This document shows, in pieces, positions 35,669-44,741 of a stretch of DNA of 64,000 nucleotides. The first letter of the stretch is position 1. Every line of letters starts with the position of its first letter. Source of the stretch: Tepidiforma bonchosmolovskayae. Its GTDB lineage: Bacteria; Chloroflexota; Dehalococcoidia; Tepidiformales; Tepidiformaceae. Below the pieces are notes generated by a model. That model was not told where the DNA came from. It did no database searches and worked only from the letters and a program-made list of their open reading frames with translations. The position numbers and the translations under genes are program-made. The DNA is taken from contig NZ_CP042829.1 of the NCBI RefSeq assembly GCF_008838325.1, positions 2,682,949 to 2,746,948 of the forward strand, given 5' to 3'.

Positions 35669-36643
35669 ATGGAACTCGGAACCTTTGCCCGGCATCGCCG
35701 GCTTCGCTCCAGCGAATCGATGCGCCGGCTCGTCCGCGAGACCGAGCTGACGCCGTCGCACCTGGTCTATCCGCTCTTCGTCGAGGCCGGACTCTCCGGG
35801 CGTCAGCGCATCCCCTCGATGCCCGGGCAGGACCGGCTCGGGCTGGACGCGCTGGCAGAAGAAGCCCGCGACCTCGCCCGGCTGGGTATCGGTGGGGTGA
35901 TGCTGTTCGGACTCCCCGCGGCCAAGGACGAGCTTGGGAGCGGAGCGTGGGCCGCCGACGGCGTCGTCCAGCAGGCCATCGGCCGGCTGAAGGACGCTGC
36001 GCCGGAGCTGGTCGTGATGGCGGACGTCTGCCTCTGCGAGTACACCAGCCATGGGCACTGCGGCCCGCTTTCCGCCGACGGCTCCGTCGATAACGACGCG
36101 GCGCTCCCACTCCTCGCCGAAACGTCGGTCTCGCTGGCGCGCGCGGGCGCGGACGTCATCGCGCCCAGCGACATGATGGACGGCCGCGTCCTCGCCATCC
36201 GGCGCGCGCTCGATGCCGCAGGGTTCACGACGGTGCCGATCCTCTCGTACGCGGCGAAGTTCGCGAGCGGGTTCTACGGCCCATTCCGCGAGGCTGCCGA
36301 CAGCGCCCCCGCCTTCGGTGACCGGCGCGGCTACCAGATGGACCCAGCCAACGGACGGATGGCGCTCGGCGAGGTATTGGCCGACCTCGAGCAGGGGGCG
36401 GATATGGTGATGGTGAAGCCGGCCCTGCCGTACCTCGACGTCATTCGTGCCGTGCGCGAGCGGACGACGGTCCCGGTTGCCGCCTACAACGTCAGCGGCG
36501 AATACGCGATGGTCATGGCCGCGGCCCACAACGGATGGATCGACCTCGACCGCGTGGTCGACGAGACCCTCACGGGTATCCGCCGGGCCGGGGCCGATAT
36601 CGTCATCACCTATCACGCGAAGCAGTGGGCTGCCCGCCGGTGA
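35669..36643 (+). CDS. hemB: delta-aminolevulinic acid dehydratase (porphobilinogen synthase)
   Basis: A 324-residue enzyme that condenses two ALA molecules to porphobilinogen, for heme, siroheme and cobalamin. Zinc-type metal ligands are present in [15 protein letters not shown] near residue 121, followed by SDMMDGRV near 168, the [15 protein letters not shown] lysine near 196 and [11 protein letters not shown] near 249 with the second lysine. ATG 35669 is leaderless; an in-frame upstream ATG at 35651 lies before the -10. The siroheme product fits the sulfite reductase upstream, and the cobalamin branch fits CarH. Its 3' end overlaps the formate dehydrogenase gene by 38 bp. Confidence 0.95.
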   Translation: MELGTFARHRRLRSSESMRRLVRETELTPSHLVYPLFVEAGLSGRQRIPSMPGQDRLGLDALAEEARDLARLGIGGVMLFGLPAAKDELGSGAWAADGVVQQAIGRLKDAAPELVVMADVCLCEYTSHGHCGPLSADGSVDNDAALPLLAETSVSLARAGADVIAPSDMMDGRVLAIRRALDAAGFTTVPILSYAAKFASGFYGPFREAADSAPAFGDRRGYQMDPANGRMALGEVLADLEQGADMVMVKPALPYLDVIRAVRERTTVPVAAYNVSGEYAMVMAAAHNGWIDLDRVVDETLTGIRRAGADIVITYHAKQWAARR

Positions 36644-38738
36644 GCGCTGTATCCCGCGGCCGCTTCTTCTCGACCCGCACTGCGCAGACCTTGTACTCCG
36701 GGATGCGCGAGGGTTCATCGTAGGCGTTGTTCGTCAGGAAGTTGGCGGCGCTCTCGCGAAGTTTGACGAATGGAACGAAGACCGAGCCTGCCCGCACGGC
36801 ATCGGTGACGATGGCTCTCCCGGTAAGCCGCCCGCGACGGGAGCGGACCACCACTTCGTCGCCGTCGGCGATGCCAAACCGCTCCGCCTCGCCGGGGTGG
36901 ATGGTAACCGGCACCTCGCTCACCTGGTCCAGCAGGGCCTGGACGCGCCGGGTCAGGGTGCCGCCGTGCCAGTGGTAGAGCACCCGGCCAGTGTTGAGGA
37001 TGAGCGGGTAGTCCGCGTCGGGCAGTTCGGCCGCGGGCGCGGCCTGGCGGACCGGCACGAACTTTCCGAGCCCCCGCGGGAAGCTCTGTGCGTAGAGATA
37101 TCGGGTGCCCGGGTGGTCGGGGGACGGGCAGGGCCACTGGATGCCGCCCTCGCGTTCCAGCCGCTCATAGCTGATGCCGCGGAGCTGCGGTGTCAGCCGC
37201 GCCATCTCGGCGAAAACGTCTGCGGCGGACCGGTACGCGAACTGGCCCGGGTCGACCCCGACGTGCGGAGCCATCCGGCGGGCCAGGTCGCAGATAATCT
37301 CCCAGTCGGCGCGGGACTGCCCGACCCGCGGGACAGCCTGGCGCACCCGCTGAACCCTTCGCTCGCTGTTGGTAAACGTCCCGTCTTTCTCGGCGAACGA
37401 GCAGGCTGGCAGCACCACGTCGGCAAGTTCTGCGGTCTCGTGAAGGAACAGGTCCTGCACGACGAGAAAATCGAGCCGACGGAAGAGGTCGCCCGCATGC
37501 GCCAGGTTCGGTTCGGAGAGCAGCGGGTTCTCGCCGACGATGTACATCGCCCGGATCTCGCCGGTCGCGATACGCTCGACCATGTCGGTTGCCTTGATGC
37601 CCGGCTCGCGGGGAATGCCGGCATGCCAGGCCTCCTCGAAGCGCGCGACAACGTCGTCCCGATACGGCTGGTACCCGGGCAGCGAGTCCGGGATACAGCC
37701 GGCATCCCCGCAGCCCTGCACGTTGTTCTGGCCGCGCAGCGGCGAAATCCCGCAGCCCGGCCGGCCCAGCTGGCCCGCGAGCAGCGCCAGGTTAATGAGC
37801 GCATGCGCGTTATCCGTCCCGTGGGTGTGCTGGGTGATGCCCATGCCCCAGGCAAGGCAGCTCCCAGGGCGTTCATCCGCGGGCAGGCCGCGCCGGGCCG
37901 GCGGCCGGGCATACAGGCGGGCGGCCAGCCGGAGTGCGTGCGGATCAACCCCGCACGCCTGGGCGTACTCCTCCACGGTCCGTTCCATCACGACTGCCCG
38001 CCAGGCTTCGAACCCCTCCGTCCGCGCCGCGATGAAGCCGCGGTCTTCGAGCCCCTCGTCGAGGATGGCGCGGGCCATGCCGTTGAACAGGGCGACATCG
38101 GTCCCAGGCGCGGGCTGCAGGAAGACGTCGGCCCGGCTTGCGAGGTCGATCCGCTTCGGGTTGACGACTACCAGTTTCGTCCCATGGTCGTCGACCGCCT
38201 TGCGCATCCGCGAGGCGATGACCGGGTGGTTCGAATCGGGGTCGCATCCGACGACGACCAGGCACGACGCCTCCTCGTAGTCGATGTAGGAGTTGCTCGT
38301 TGCCCCGCTGCCAAGCTGGACCAGCATCGCCTCCACGCTCGGGGAATGGCAGAGCCGGGTGCAGTGGTCGATGTTGTTCGTCCCCATCACCAGCCGGACG
38401 AACTTCTGCTGGACGAAGGCGTCCTCGTTGGTCGCCTTCGCGCTCGCGAAACTGCCGAAGGCGCCGCGGTAGTCGAGGAGCCGCTCGGCCACGAGGTCCA
38501 GGGCTTCGTCCCAGCTTGCGGGCTGAAGTTCGCCGTCGCGGCGGACCAGCGGCGTGGTGAGCCGGTCGGGGTGCTGGACGAAGGGAATGCCGAACCGCCC
38601 TTTGACGCACAGCATTCCCCGGCTCGACGGATTCGCCGGGTCGTCGTCGACCCAGGTGATACGGTCGTCGCGGGTGTGCACCACGATCCCGCAGCCGACG
38701 CCGCAGAACGGGCAGGTGCTAACCGTCTTCCGTTCCAT
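36606..38738 (-). CDS. formate dehydrogenase alpha subunit (molybdopterin, Cys type)
   Basis: A 710-residue molybdo/tungsto-bis-PGD oxidoreductase. The N-terminal [4Fe-4S] motif is CPFCGVGC with the fourth Cys in GMLCVKG, about residue 50. The active site reads [11 protein letters not shown] near 130: Cys takes the selenocysteine position and the following His is conserved, as in formate dehydrogenases. [16 protein letters not shown] near 327 is the conserved arginine/loop region. A molybdopterin dinucleotide C-domain ([16 protein letters not shown] onward) is complete. It lies last in the three-gene operon and its ATG overlaps the ferredoxin-subunit gene by 20 bp. Confidence 0.92.
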   Translation of the reverse strand: MERKTVSTCPFCGVGCGIVVHTRDDRITWVDDDPANPSSRGMLCVKGRFGIPFVQHPDRLTTPLVRRDGELQPASWDEALDLVAERLLDYRGAFGSFASAKATNEDAFVQQKFVRLVMGTNNIDHCTRLCHSPSVEAMLVQLGSGATSNSYIDYEEASCLVVVGCDPDSNHPVIASRMRKAVDDHGTKLVVVNPKRIDLASRADVFLQPAPGTDVALFNGMARAILDEGLEDRGFIAARTEGFEAWRAVVMERTVEEYAQACGVDPHALRLAARLYARPPARRGLPADERPGSCLAWGMGITQHTHGTDNAHALINLALLAGQLGRPGCGISPLRGQNNVQGCGDAGCIPDSLPGYQPYRDDVVARFEEAWHAGIPREPGIKATDMVERIATGEIRAMYIVGENPLLSEPNLAHAGDLFRRLDFLVVQDLFLHETAELADVVLPACSFAEKDGTFTNSERRVQRVRQAVPRVGQSRADWEIICDLARRMAPHVGVDPGQFAYRSAADVFAEMARLTPQLRGISYERLEREGGIQWPCPSPDHPGTRYLYAQSFPRGLGKFVPVRQAAPAAELPDADYPLILNTGRVLYHWHGGTLTRRVQALLDQVSEVPVTIHPGEAERFGIADGDEVVVRSRRGRLTGRAIVTDAVRAGSVFVPFVKLRESAANFLTNNAYDEPSRIPEYKVCAVRVEKKRPRDTALTGGQPTASRDR

Positions 38739-39381
38739 TTCCCTGTCTCCTGTAGCGGCCAGCCCGGGCTGGGTCACGCATCGGCTTCGGACGCAGGGCA
38801 TGCGTGGGGCATGCCGCCACGCACGAGCCACACGCCGTGCAAATCGAACCCGCGAATGTTGCCCCGGCACCCGGCGTGACGCGGGCCGCAGTCGCCGTCC
38901 CGGCGATGCCGATGGCTCCGATGTGCTGGAGCTGCTGACAGGCCGTCACGCACCGCGCGCAGAGAATGCAGGCCTGCTCCTCGAATTCGAAGAACGGGCT
39001 CGTGGCGTCGAATCCGTCGCGGATCCGCCGCGGAAACGTTGGTCGTTCGAGGCCGTGCTCCTCATACGCGGCCCAGATCTCGCCGCTCCGCGGGCCGCCC
39101 GCCACATCCGGCTCGGGACCGTGCATCCGCGACGTGAGCCGAAGCACCTCGCGCCGCAGCCGGACGACCCGCCCGGAATTGGTCAGGACTTCGCTGACGC
39201 CTGCAGCCGGGGTGTGGCAGGCCGCGACGACCCGGCCATCCGCTTCGACCAGGCAGGTACGGCAGGCCCCGATCGGAGGCAGGTTATCGTCCTTGCACAG
39301 GTGCGGGAGGTGGATGCCGAGCGCGAGCACGGCATCGAGGATGCTGGCGGATTCCGGGGCGGGCCGCCCGTCGACCTTCAC
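38719..39381 (-). CDS. HoxU/NuoG-N-like iron-sulfur subunit of formate dehydrogenase
   Basis: A 220-residue ferredoxin-like electron carrier subunit. A plant-type [2Fe-2S] domain has cysteines in PHLCKDDNLPPIGACRTC and AACHTP, and a 2x[4Fe-4S] domain has QACILCARCVTACQQ (about 135) and CTACGSCVAACPTHAL (about 183). The His-ligated cluster domain of NuoG (HxxxCxxC) is not visible. It would link FMN in the NuoF-like subunit to the molybdenum subunit. The GTG start overlaps the NuoEF gene's stop (GTGA), and the end overlaps the alpha subunit start. Confidence 0.88.
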   Translation of the reverse strand: MKVDGRPAPESASILDAVLALGIHLPHLCKDDNLPPIGACRTCLVEADGRVVAACHTPAAGVSEVLTNSGRVVRLRREVLRLTSRMHGPEPDVAGGPRSGEIWAAYEEHGLERPTFPRRIRDGFDATSPFFEFEEQACILCARCVTACQQLQHIGAIGIAGTATAARVTPGAGATFAGSICTACGSCVAACPTHALRPKPMRDPARAGRYRRQGNGTEDG

Positions 39382-40823
39382 GAGAACACCTCCGGCCAGA
39401 ACGCCAGCGCTGAGCGGACCGGCCCGGTGGCCATCTGGCCCAGGCCGCAGAGGGACGCTAGCTGGATGGCGTCGAGCAGGTCCTCGGTAAGTTCAGCGGG
39501 ATTGCCGCCCAGTGCCTCGAGCAGGAGCGGCGTCCCCTCCCGGCAGGGGGTGCACTTCCCGCACGACTGTTCGGCGTTGAAGGCGGCCATGGTGAGCGCG
39601 GCCCGGCGGATGTCGCCGGGGGCTTCCAGCACCACCACGCCCCCGGCCCCGAGCATGGCGCCCGTCGGGTGGTAGCGGCCCGGCAGGACCGGCTGGTCGG
39701 CTATCGCCCCGGGAAGCAATCCACCCGACGGCCCGCCGCAAAGCACGGCGAGCCCCTCCGGCGCGGGCGAACCGGCCCGGTCGAGGACCTCCGCAAGCGG
39801 TGTACCGAGCGGCACTTCATACACGCCCGGCCGTTCGACCCGGCCGCTGAGCGAGAGGATACGGGTCCCCGGCGCGTCGGAGGCACCGAAGGCCCGAAAC
39901 GCTGCCGGACCTTCGCGCAGAATCACCGCGACGGCAGCGAGGGTCTCGACATTGTTGACCACGGTCGGCATGCCGAAGAGGCCCGAATCCACCGGCAGCG
40001 GCGGGCGCGGCCGGGGCACGGCCCGGCGCCCTTCGATGGCGTTCAGGAGCGCTGTCTCCTCCCCGAGCACGTAGCCGCCCGCGCCGCGGTAGAGCAGGAC
40101 CTGCCCGGCAATCGGCGAGTCCGCGAGCGCCCGCTCAAATGCCTCCGCAGCAGGGTCGGCCTCGCCGTTGATGAACGCGATGGTCACCGCCGGCCGCAGC
40201 GCCTCCATGGCGATGGCCAGCCCTTCGACCACCCGCCCCGGGCGGAGGCAGAGCAGCGCGCGGTCCTTGAAGACGCCGGGCTCCCCCTCCTCCGCGTTCA
40301 TGACGAGGGCGAGCGGCGCCCCATGGCGGAGGGCAGCGCGCCACTTCCGGGCGGTGGGGAAGTAGGCGCCGCCGCGGCCGCGCAGCCCAGCCTCTTCAAT
40401 CTCGTCGAGGACTGCGGCCGGCCCGAGCCGACGGGCGCGCTCCAGCCCGGCCCACGTCCGGTCTGCCGGCCCGAGCAGGGGACCGGCCTGGCGCACCATC
40501 TCCGCCGGGAAGGGCTGCTCGTCCCCGAATGCGGGCGGGGCGTAGCAGCGGAACAGGCACCCTGCGGGCAGCTCCGGCTCGTGAAAGCCAGGGTGGAGGG
40601 CGCAGGCGATGCCGGCGCAGGCCCGCTCACCACCTGGAGCATCGAAACGGAACTCGTGGAACGACCGGGCGGCCTCCCATGCCTCCGCTGCCGGGACACC
40701 AACCTCCCGGGCAACCGCCTCGATGGATGCGGGCGTGAGAAAGCCGTCGCCCCGGTGACGGGCGACCAGCTCAGGGAGCAGCCGGGCGCGGCGGGGAAGT
40801 GCGAAGGCTGGCGCAGCGGACAC
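39378..40823 (-). CDS. fused NuoE-NuoF-like diaphorase subunit of formate dehydrogenase
   Basis: A 481-residue protein. The N-terminal ~130 residues are NuoE-like with a thioredoxin-fold [2Fe-2S] set CAGIAC (Cx4C, about 68) and CLFRC (Cx3C, about 88). The rest is NuoF-like, with GLRGRGGAYFPTARKW for FMN/NADH binding (about 146), MNAEEGEPGVFKDR and the C-terminal [4Fe-4S] CGKCTPCREG (about 420). It passes electrons to or from NAD. GTG 40823 lies 7 nt after TACGAT (minus strand, 40831-40836), again a leaderless start. Confidence 0.9.
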   Translation of the reverse strand: MSAAPAFALPRRARLLPELVARHRGDGFLTPASIEAVAREVGVPAAEAWEAARSFHEFRFDAPGGERACAGIACALHPGFHEPELPAGCLFRCYAPPAFGDEQPFPAEMVRQAGPLLGPADRTWAGLERARRLGPAAVLDEIEEAGLRGRGGAYFPTARKWRAALRHGAPLALVMNAEEGEPGVFKDRALLCLRPGRVVEGLAIAMEALRPAVTIAFINGEADPAAEAFERALADSPIAGQVLLYRGAGGYVLGEETALLNAIEGRRAVPRPRPPLPVDSGLFGMPTVVNNVETLAAVAVILREGPAAFRAFGASDAPGTRILSLSGRVERPGVYEVPLGTPLAEVLDRAGSPAPEGLAVLCGGPSGGLLPGAIADQPVLPGRYHPTGAMLGAGGVVVLEAPGDIRRAALTMAAFNAEQSCGKCTPCREGTPLLLEALGGNPAELTEDLLDAIQLASLCGLGQMATGPVRSALAFWPEVFS

Positions 40824-40830
40824 GCCGCCG

Positions 40831-40836
40831 ATCGTA
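40831..40836 (-). promoter_or_regulatory. -10 element of the formate dehydrogenase operon
   Basis: TACGAT on the minus strand, 7 nt before GTG 40823. Confidence 0.45.
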
Positions 40837-40856
40837 CGCCGGGGCAGTGGCCGTTG

Positions 40857-41276
40857 CTAGACCCGGCGCGCCGCGAGCGCGTGCGCTCCGTTCAGTGCCG
40901 AAGGGACGACGGTCTTGCGGGCAGGCTTGCGCGGCTCCTTGCAGGCCGCGACGAGGGTGCGGTCGACAATGTCGCTGATGCCGCGGGAACGGGCTTCGTT
41001 GCGCACGTAGGCCACGGTCGCTGAAATCGTCGCTTCGGCGCCCGGCCACGGCTCGCAGCGGATGATGCGCAGGTGGCGGGACGACTCATTCCATTCGACA
41101 ACGAGCCGGGGATGGGACCCCGGCCCGGCACAGTACCTCGTGTAGCCGCCCAGGTACTCCTGCGTCATGTGGAGCCCGCGAGCGGATGGGTCGATTCCGG
41201 CCCGGTGAAGGCCTTCCCAGAGGTCGCCGAGGGCAAGCAAGAGGCGGAATGCTACATCGGAGGTGTCAGCGCGCAA
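40857..41276 (-). CDS. protein of unknown function
   Basis: A 139-residue protein. The N-terminal half (VAFRLLLALGDLWEGLHRAGI, then GGYTRYCAGPGSHPRLVVEWNESSRHLRIIRCEPWPG) looks folded with mixed helices and strands; the C-terminus is basic. I do not know the family. The start is a TTG at 41276 preceded by a weak GGGACG; a later ATG at residue 37 is possible. It lies just upstream of the formate dehydrogenase operon on the same strand, but that operon has its own -10 element. Confidence 0.5.
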   Translation of the reverse strand: MRADTSDVAFRLLLALGDLWEGLHRAGIDPSARGLHMTQEYLGGYTRYCAGPGSHPRLVVEWNESSRHLRIIRCEPWPGAEATISATVAYVRNEARSRGISDIVDRTLVAACKEPRKPARKTVVPSALNGAHALAARRV

Positions 41277-41398
41277 TGGTCGTCCCGTGCGGATAGGGTG
41301 TCGTGCGCGGCCCCCGCGGTGCCGCAGCCTGATTCTACGCCATCCGGCCGGGGACGATGCAAGCCGTGGATGCGAGCTATAGATGAAAGCCCCGATTG

Positions 41399-42298
41399 TC
41401 AGCGTTTCAGATAGGCCGCCAGGCCCTCCTCCAGCGGCGTCAGGCGGAGGCCGAACACCTCGCGCAGGGCAGCAGTGTCTGCGACGCCGTCCATCGTGAT
41501 GAAATCGATGGCGTCGGGGGTGAGCGGCCGGCCGGGCGCAAACTGGGCCACCGAAGCGACGAGCTTCATGACCGGCTTCGGGCTGTGAAGCAGGAAGCGC
41601 CTGCGGCCCGACACCCGGAGGGCCGTCCGGATGACGTCGTCCATGGTCAGGACGTCAGGCCCGCCGATTTCGAAGATGCGCCCGCGCGCTTCCGGCTTCT
41701 GTACGGCCGCCACGACATGCGCTGCAAGGTCTTCGACGTAGAGCGGATTGATGCGCGTCTTCCCGTTGCCGATGACCGGGACAAAGGGAAGGAACTTCGC
41801 GAAGCCCAGGAAGCGGTTGAGCGAGACATCGCCCGGTCCGTACACCCAGCTCGGCCGGAAGACGACGTACGGCACGCCGGACGCCGCGATGTGCTGCTCC
41901 TCCTGCCATTTGAACCGCTGCCAGTGGTAGGGGGCGTGCTCGGCCGCGCCGACACCGCTCAGGCCGATGAAGAGGGGCGTCCCGGCCGATTTGGCGGCAT
42001 CAACCAGGTTGCGGGTGCCGCCGAGGTCGATCCGTTCGAAGGTGTACCCCTTCTCCGGGTGTTCGATGGGCGAGTTCGGGAACTGGACGGCGTCGACGAC
42101 TGCGTCAGCCCCGGCGAGCAGCGCCGGGAGTGTCTCCGGGGCCGTGACGTCGGCTGCGACCCAGGTCGCCCGCGGGTCGAGTGGAGCCTTCTCGGGCCGC
42201 CGCCGCGAGCCGACGACGACCTCATGACCCGCGTCGAGCAGCGCCCTGGTGATCGAGCGGCCGAGGAACCCTGTGCCGCCGGCGACTGCGATTTTCAT
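41399..42298 (-). CDS. NAD(P)-binding protein, NDUFA9/NmrA-like atypical SDR
   Basis: A 299-residue atypical SDR. The N-terminal MKIAVAGGTGFLGRSITRALLDAGHEVVVGSRR is the Rossmann fold with GxxGxxG, DAVQFPNSPIEHPEKGYTFERIDLGGTRNLVDAA follows, and WVYGPGD is near residue 158. The catalytic YxxxK of classical SDRs is absent or weak (PYHWQRFKWQEEQH), as in the complex I NDUFA9 type. ATGA overlap with the carH-like gene makes them one operon, suggesting it responds to light. Its reaction is unknown. Confidence 0.82.
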   Translation of the reverse strand: MKIAVAGGTGFLGRSITRALLDAGHEVVVGSRRRPEKAPLDPRATWVAADVTAPETLPALLAGADAVVDAVQFPNSPIEHPEKGYTFERIDLGGTRNLVDAAKSAGTPLFIGLSGVGAAEHAPYHWQRFKWQEEQHIAASGVPYVVFRPSWVYGPGDVSLNRFLGFAKFLPFVPVIGNGKTRINPLYVEDLAAHVVAAVQKPEARGRIFEIGGPDVLTMDDVIRTALRVSGRRRFLLHSPKPVMKLVASVAQFAPGRPLTPDAIDFITMDGVADTAALREVFGLRLTPLEEGLAAYLKR

Positions 42299-43203
42299 GC
42301 CGCACCTCCTGTGATGCGTGAACGTCCGAGCTGATTGATGAGTGCGACCGCCTCGACCAGGCGGGGTCCGCCGTAATACGCGGTCTCGATCCGGAGCGAT
42401 GGGTCGGCGTCGAAGGCGCCGCCGCCGTAGACGATGGCGGTCAGCGGCGCGGTTTCGGCGAGGGCGCTGACCACTCCGCGGAGGTGGCGCGCACCCTCGG
42501 CGGTCCCTGCATTCACGGCCAGCACTTCCGGCTGGGCGTCCTCCACGGTCCGGATAAGGTCCTCGTCGGGGACGTCCTGGCCGAGGTAGATGGTCCGAAT
42601 GCCCTGGAAGCGGAGCATGACGGCGAGCATGAGCAGACCGATTTCGTGGTGTTCGCCCTCGAGGCAGGCGAGTACGACGGTCGGGGCGCCGGGCAGCGGC
42701 TGCACCTGGCGGCTGAGCTGGTCCAGCCGGGCCCGCACAAAGTTCGACGCGAAGTGCTCCTGCGCGATGGTGATGCGCTGCTCGTGCCAGGCGATGCCGA
42801 TATCGCGCATCAGGGGCACGACTACCCGTTCGAACCCGCTCAGCAGGTCGAGCGTATCGAACAGCTCGGTCCAGGCCGCGGCGGCCCGCTGCTCGTCGAA
42901 TGCGAGCAGGGCGTCGAACAGCTCCGTCTTCAGCAGCGCGATGCGCGGCCCCGTTCCTTCGCCGGGGGTGGCTGCCTCCTGGAGCACGATCTCGGCGGCG
43001 CGGGCCAGCGGAACGCCCTGGGTGGCCAGCTCGTGCATGCGGCGGATCATCGCGATGTCTGCCTCGGAGTAGGTGCGCTGCTGGCCGCCAGTGCGGCTGG
43101 GCCGGGGAACGCCGTACCGGCGCTCCCACGCGCGGAGCGCATGCGCGCTGACGCCGGTCATGGCTTCGACCTGGGCAATCCGGAAGATGCCGGGCTTTCG
43201 CAC
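42295..43203 (-). CDS. carH: CarH-type MerR-family B12-dependent photoreceptor repressor
   Basis: A 302-residue transcription regulator. An N-terminal MerR-like winged HTH (FRIAQVEAMTGVSAHALRAWERRYG) is followed by a helical bundle and a cobalamin-binding Rossmann domain (VVLACLEGEHHEIGLL). CarH photochemistry residues are visible: WH followed after nine residues from W by EH (WHEQRITIAQEH), and the lower-ligand motif E-x-H-x-x-G (EHHEIG). In the dark, adenosylcobalamin-bound CarH represses carotenoid genes; light disrupts it. GTG 43203 is chosen since CATGAT lies 6 nt upstream; an upstream TTG is inside the -35. The divergent gene is a carotenoid-desaturase-family enzyme. Confidence 0.88.
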   Translation of the reverse strand: MRKPGIFRIAQVEAMTGVSAHALRAWERRYGVPRPSRTGGQQRTYSEADIAMIRRMHELATQGVPLARAAEIVLQEAATPGEGTGPRIALLKTELFDALLAFDEQRAAAAWTELFDTLDLLSGFERVVVPLMRDIGIAWHEQRITIAQEHFASNFVRARLDQLSRQVQPLPGAPTVVLACLEGEHHEIGLLMLAVMLRFQGIRTIYLGQDVPDEDLIRTVEDAQPEVLAVNAGTAEGARHLRGVVSALAETAPLTAIVYGGGAFDADPSLRIETAYYGGPRLVEAVALINQLGRSRITGGAA

Positions 43204-43209
43204 GCCCCG

Positions 43210-43239
43210 ATCATGCGCCTCTTGCCGAATGTTTGTCAA
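43210..43239 (-). promoter_or_regulatory. promoter of the carH-like gene
   Basis: Minus strand TTGACA (43234-43239), 18-nt spacer, CATGAT (43210-43215), then 6 nt to GTG 43203. The -35 lies in the GTTTGTCAAAC palindrome (43231-43241) shared with the opposite promoter. Confidence 0.65.
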
Positions 43240-43262
43240 ACTCTCGCCGAAGTCTCTACGAT
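43233..43262 (+). promoter_or_regulatory. promoter of the desaturase-family gene
   Basis: TTGTCA (43233-43238), 18-nt spacer, TACGAT (43257-43262), then 6 nt to ATG 43269. It is a mirror of the carH promoter and uses the same palindrome. Confidence 0.65.
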
Positions 43263-43268
43263 GGAAGC

Positions 43269-44741
43269 ATGGGTAACGCCAGCGATGCGGACATCGTCGT
43301 TATCGGCAGCGGTTTCGGCGGCCTCACCGCCGCAGCCCTCGCCGCCAGGGCCGGCGCCAGGGTGCTGGTGCTCGAGCGGCACACCCGTCCCGGTGGCTGC
43401 GCCGGCGATTTCGCCCTCGGCGGGTTCTGGTTCCCGGCCGGGGCCACCGTGGTCACGGGGCTCGAGCCCGGTGGCATTCTTCGACAGGTCTTCGACGTCC
43501 TTGAGGTGGACGTGGAAGCCCGCCCACTCGACCCATCGATCGTGTTTCATCTCCCGGACCGGGTCGTTCCGTACACCGCCTCGCACGAGACGTGGGCCAG
43601 GCTGTTCGCCCGGGAGTTCCCCGGCGCGCCGGCCGGCTACCGGCGCTTCTGGCGGTGGGTGCGGCTTGTGGGCGGCGAGGTGTACCGCATCGGCGCCGCG
43701 CTCCCATCGTTCCCGCTCGAGCGGCCGGCCGACATCCGCCGCTCGCTCCGGGCGGTCAGCCCCTCGCTGGTCCTGGCAGCGCCATGGCTCTTCGCCACCG
43801 TCGGCCGCGTCAAGCAGCTCCTGGGCGCTGAAGGCGACCCCGCTGCTGACGCGCTCATCGACGCACTCCTCCTGGACGCGACGGGCGCAACGGCAGCCGG
43901 GTGCAGCGCGGTGCAGGGCGCCATCGCGCTCGACCTCTACCGGCGGGGCTGCCAGTGGGTCGACGGCGGCACGGGCGCGCTCGCCATGAAGCTCGTCCGC
44001 GCTATCCGGGCCAGCGGCGGCACGGTGACCTTCGGCAACGGTGCCGCACGGCTGCGCCAGGAGGGAGGGCGCTGGTCGGTCCGCCTTGACGACGGGTCGA
44101 TCGTGACAGCGCTGGCAGTGGTCGCCAATGTGCCCCCGGGAGGGCTCGATTTGCTGCTGGGCCGCCCGCCGCGCCTGCCCTCGGCCGGTTCGGCCTGGGG
44201 CGCATTCGTTCTGCACCTCGGCATCGACGCGGCCGCGCTCGAGCCGCTCCACCCGTTCCACCAGGTCGTTGCCGACGCCGGCGACCTGGAGACCGCCGGC
44301 AACAACTGCCTGGTGTCCATCTACCCCGGCCGAGGCGACCGGGCGAACCGCTGGAGCATCTCGGTCTCGACACACGTGCGCCCCGAGGCGTTTGCGGTCC
44401 CGCCGGCCGAGGCGCGCCGGCTGCGCTGCCGGCTTGAAGCCAGCCTCCTGGCAGCTGTCCGCCGCGTCGTCCCCGATGTCGACCGGCGCATCCTGCTCCT
44501 GAGGTCTGCAACGCCGGCAACCTACCAGCGGTTCACCGGGAGGCCGGGCGGATTCGTCGGCGGGCTCCGCCAGGTGCCGTCAGTGGTCGCGCTCCGCGCC
44601 CCGGGCCGCCGTGCCGGCCGCGGTCTGGTACTCGCCGGCGACCATACCTTCCCCGGCCAGGGCACGGTTGGGACTGCGCTCTCGGGTATCAACGCGGCCC
44701 GCGACGTGCTGGAATACCTGGACATGGAGGCGCCGTTATGA
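43269..44741 (+). CDS. CrtI/carotenoid-desaturase-isomerase family FAD oxidoreductase
   Basis: A 490-residue FAD protein of the phytoene desaturase/CrtISO/retinol saturase superfamily. DIVVIGSGFGGLTAAALAARAGARVLVLE (about 8-36) is the dinucleotide-binding fold, ERHTRPGGCAGDF the family's second signature, and GDHTFPGQGTVGTALSGINAARDVL near the C-terminus the FAD-closing motif. The exact reaction (desaturation, isomerisation, saturation) is not clear from sequence. Placement under a CarH-like repressor supports a carotenoid or light-stress role. Its stop overlaps the SRPBCC gene start (ATGA). Confidence 0.85.
   Translation: MGNASDADIVVIGSGFGGLTAAALAARAGARVLVLERHTRPGGCAGDFALGGFWFPAGATVVTGLEPGGILRQVFDVLEVDVEARPLDPSIVFHLPDRVVPYTASHETWARLFAREFPGAPAGYRRFWRWVRLVGGEVYRIGAALPSFPLERPADIRRSLRAVSPSLVLAAPWLFATVGRVKQLLGAEGDPAADALIDALLLDATGATAAGCSAVQGAIALDLYRRGCQWVDGGTGALAMKLVRAIRASGGTVTFGNGAARLRQEGGRWSVRLDDGSIVTALAVVANVPPGGLDLLLGRPPRLPSAGSAWGAFVLHLGIDAAALEPLHPFHQVVADAGDLETAGNNCLVSIYPGRGDRANRWSISVSTHVRPEAFAVPPAEARRLRCRLEASLLAAVRRVVPDVDRRILLLRSATPATYQRFTGRPGGFVGGLRQVPSVVALRAPGRRAGRGLVLAGDHTFPGQGTVGTALSGINAARDVLEYLDMEAPL

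Noticed and set aside
36447..38879. An 810-codon plus-strand frame
   Set aside because: It is antisense to the formate dehydrogenase alpha subunit, whose motifs are unmistakable.
43204..43239. An earlier TTG start for the carH-like gene
   Set aside because: That TTG is the first three bases of the -35 TTGACA; the GTG at 43203 fits both the promoter spacing and the MerR domain start.
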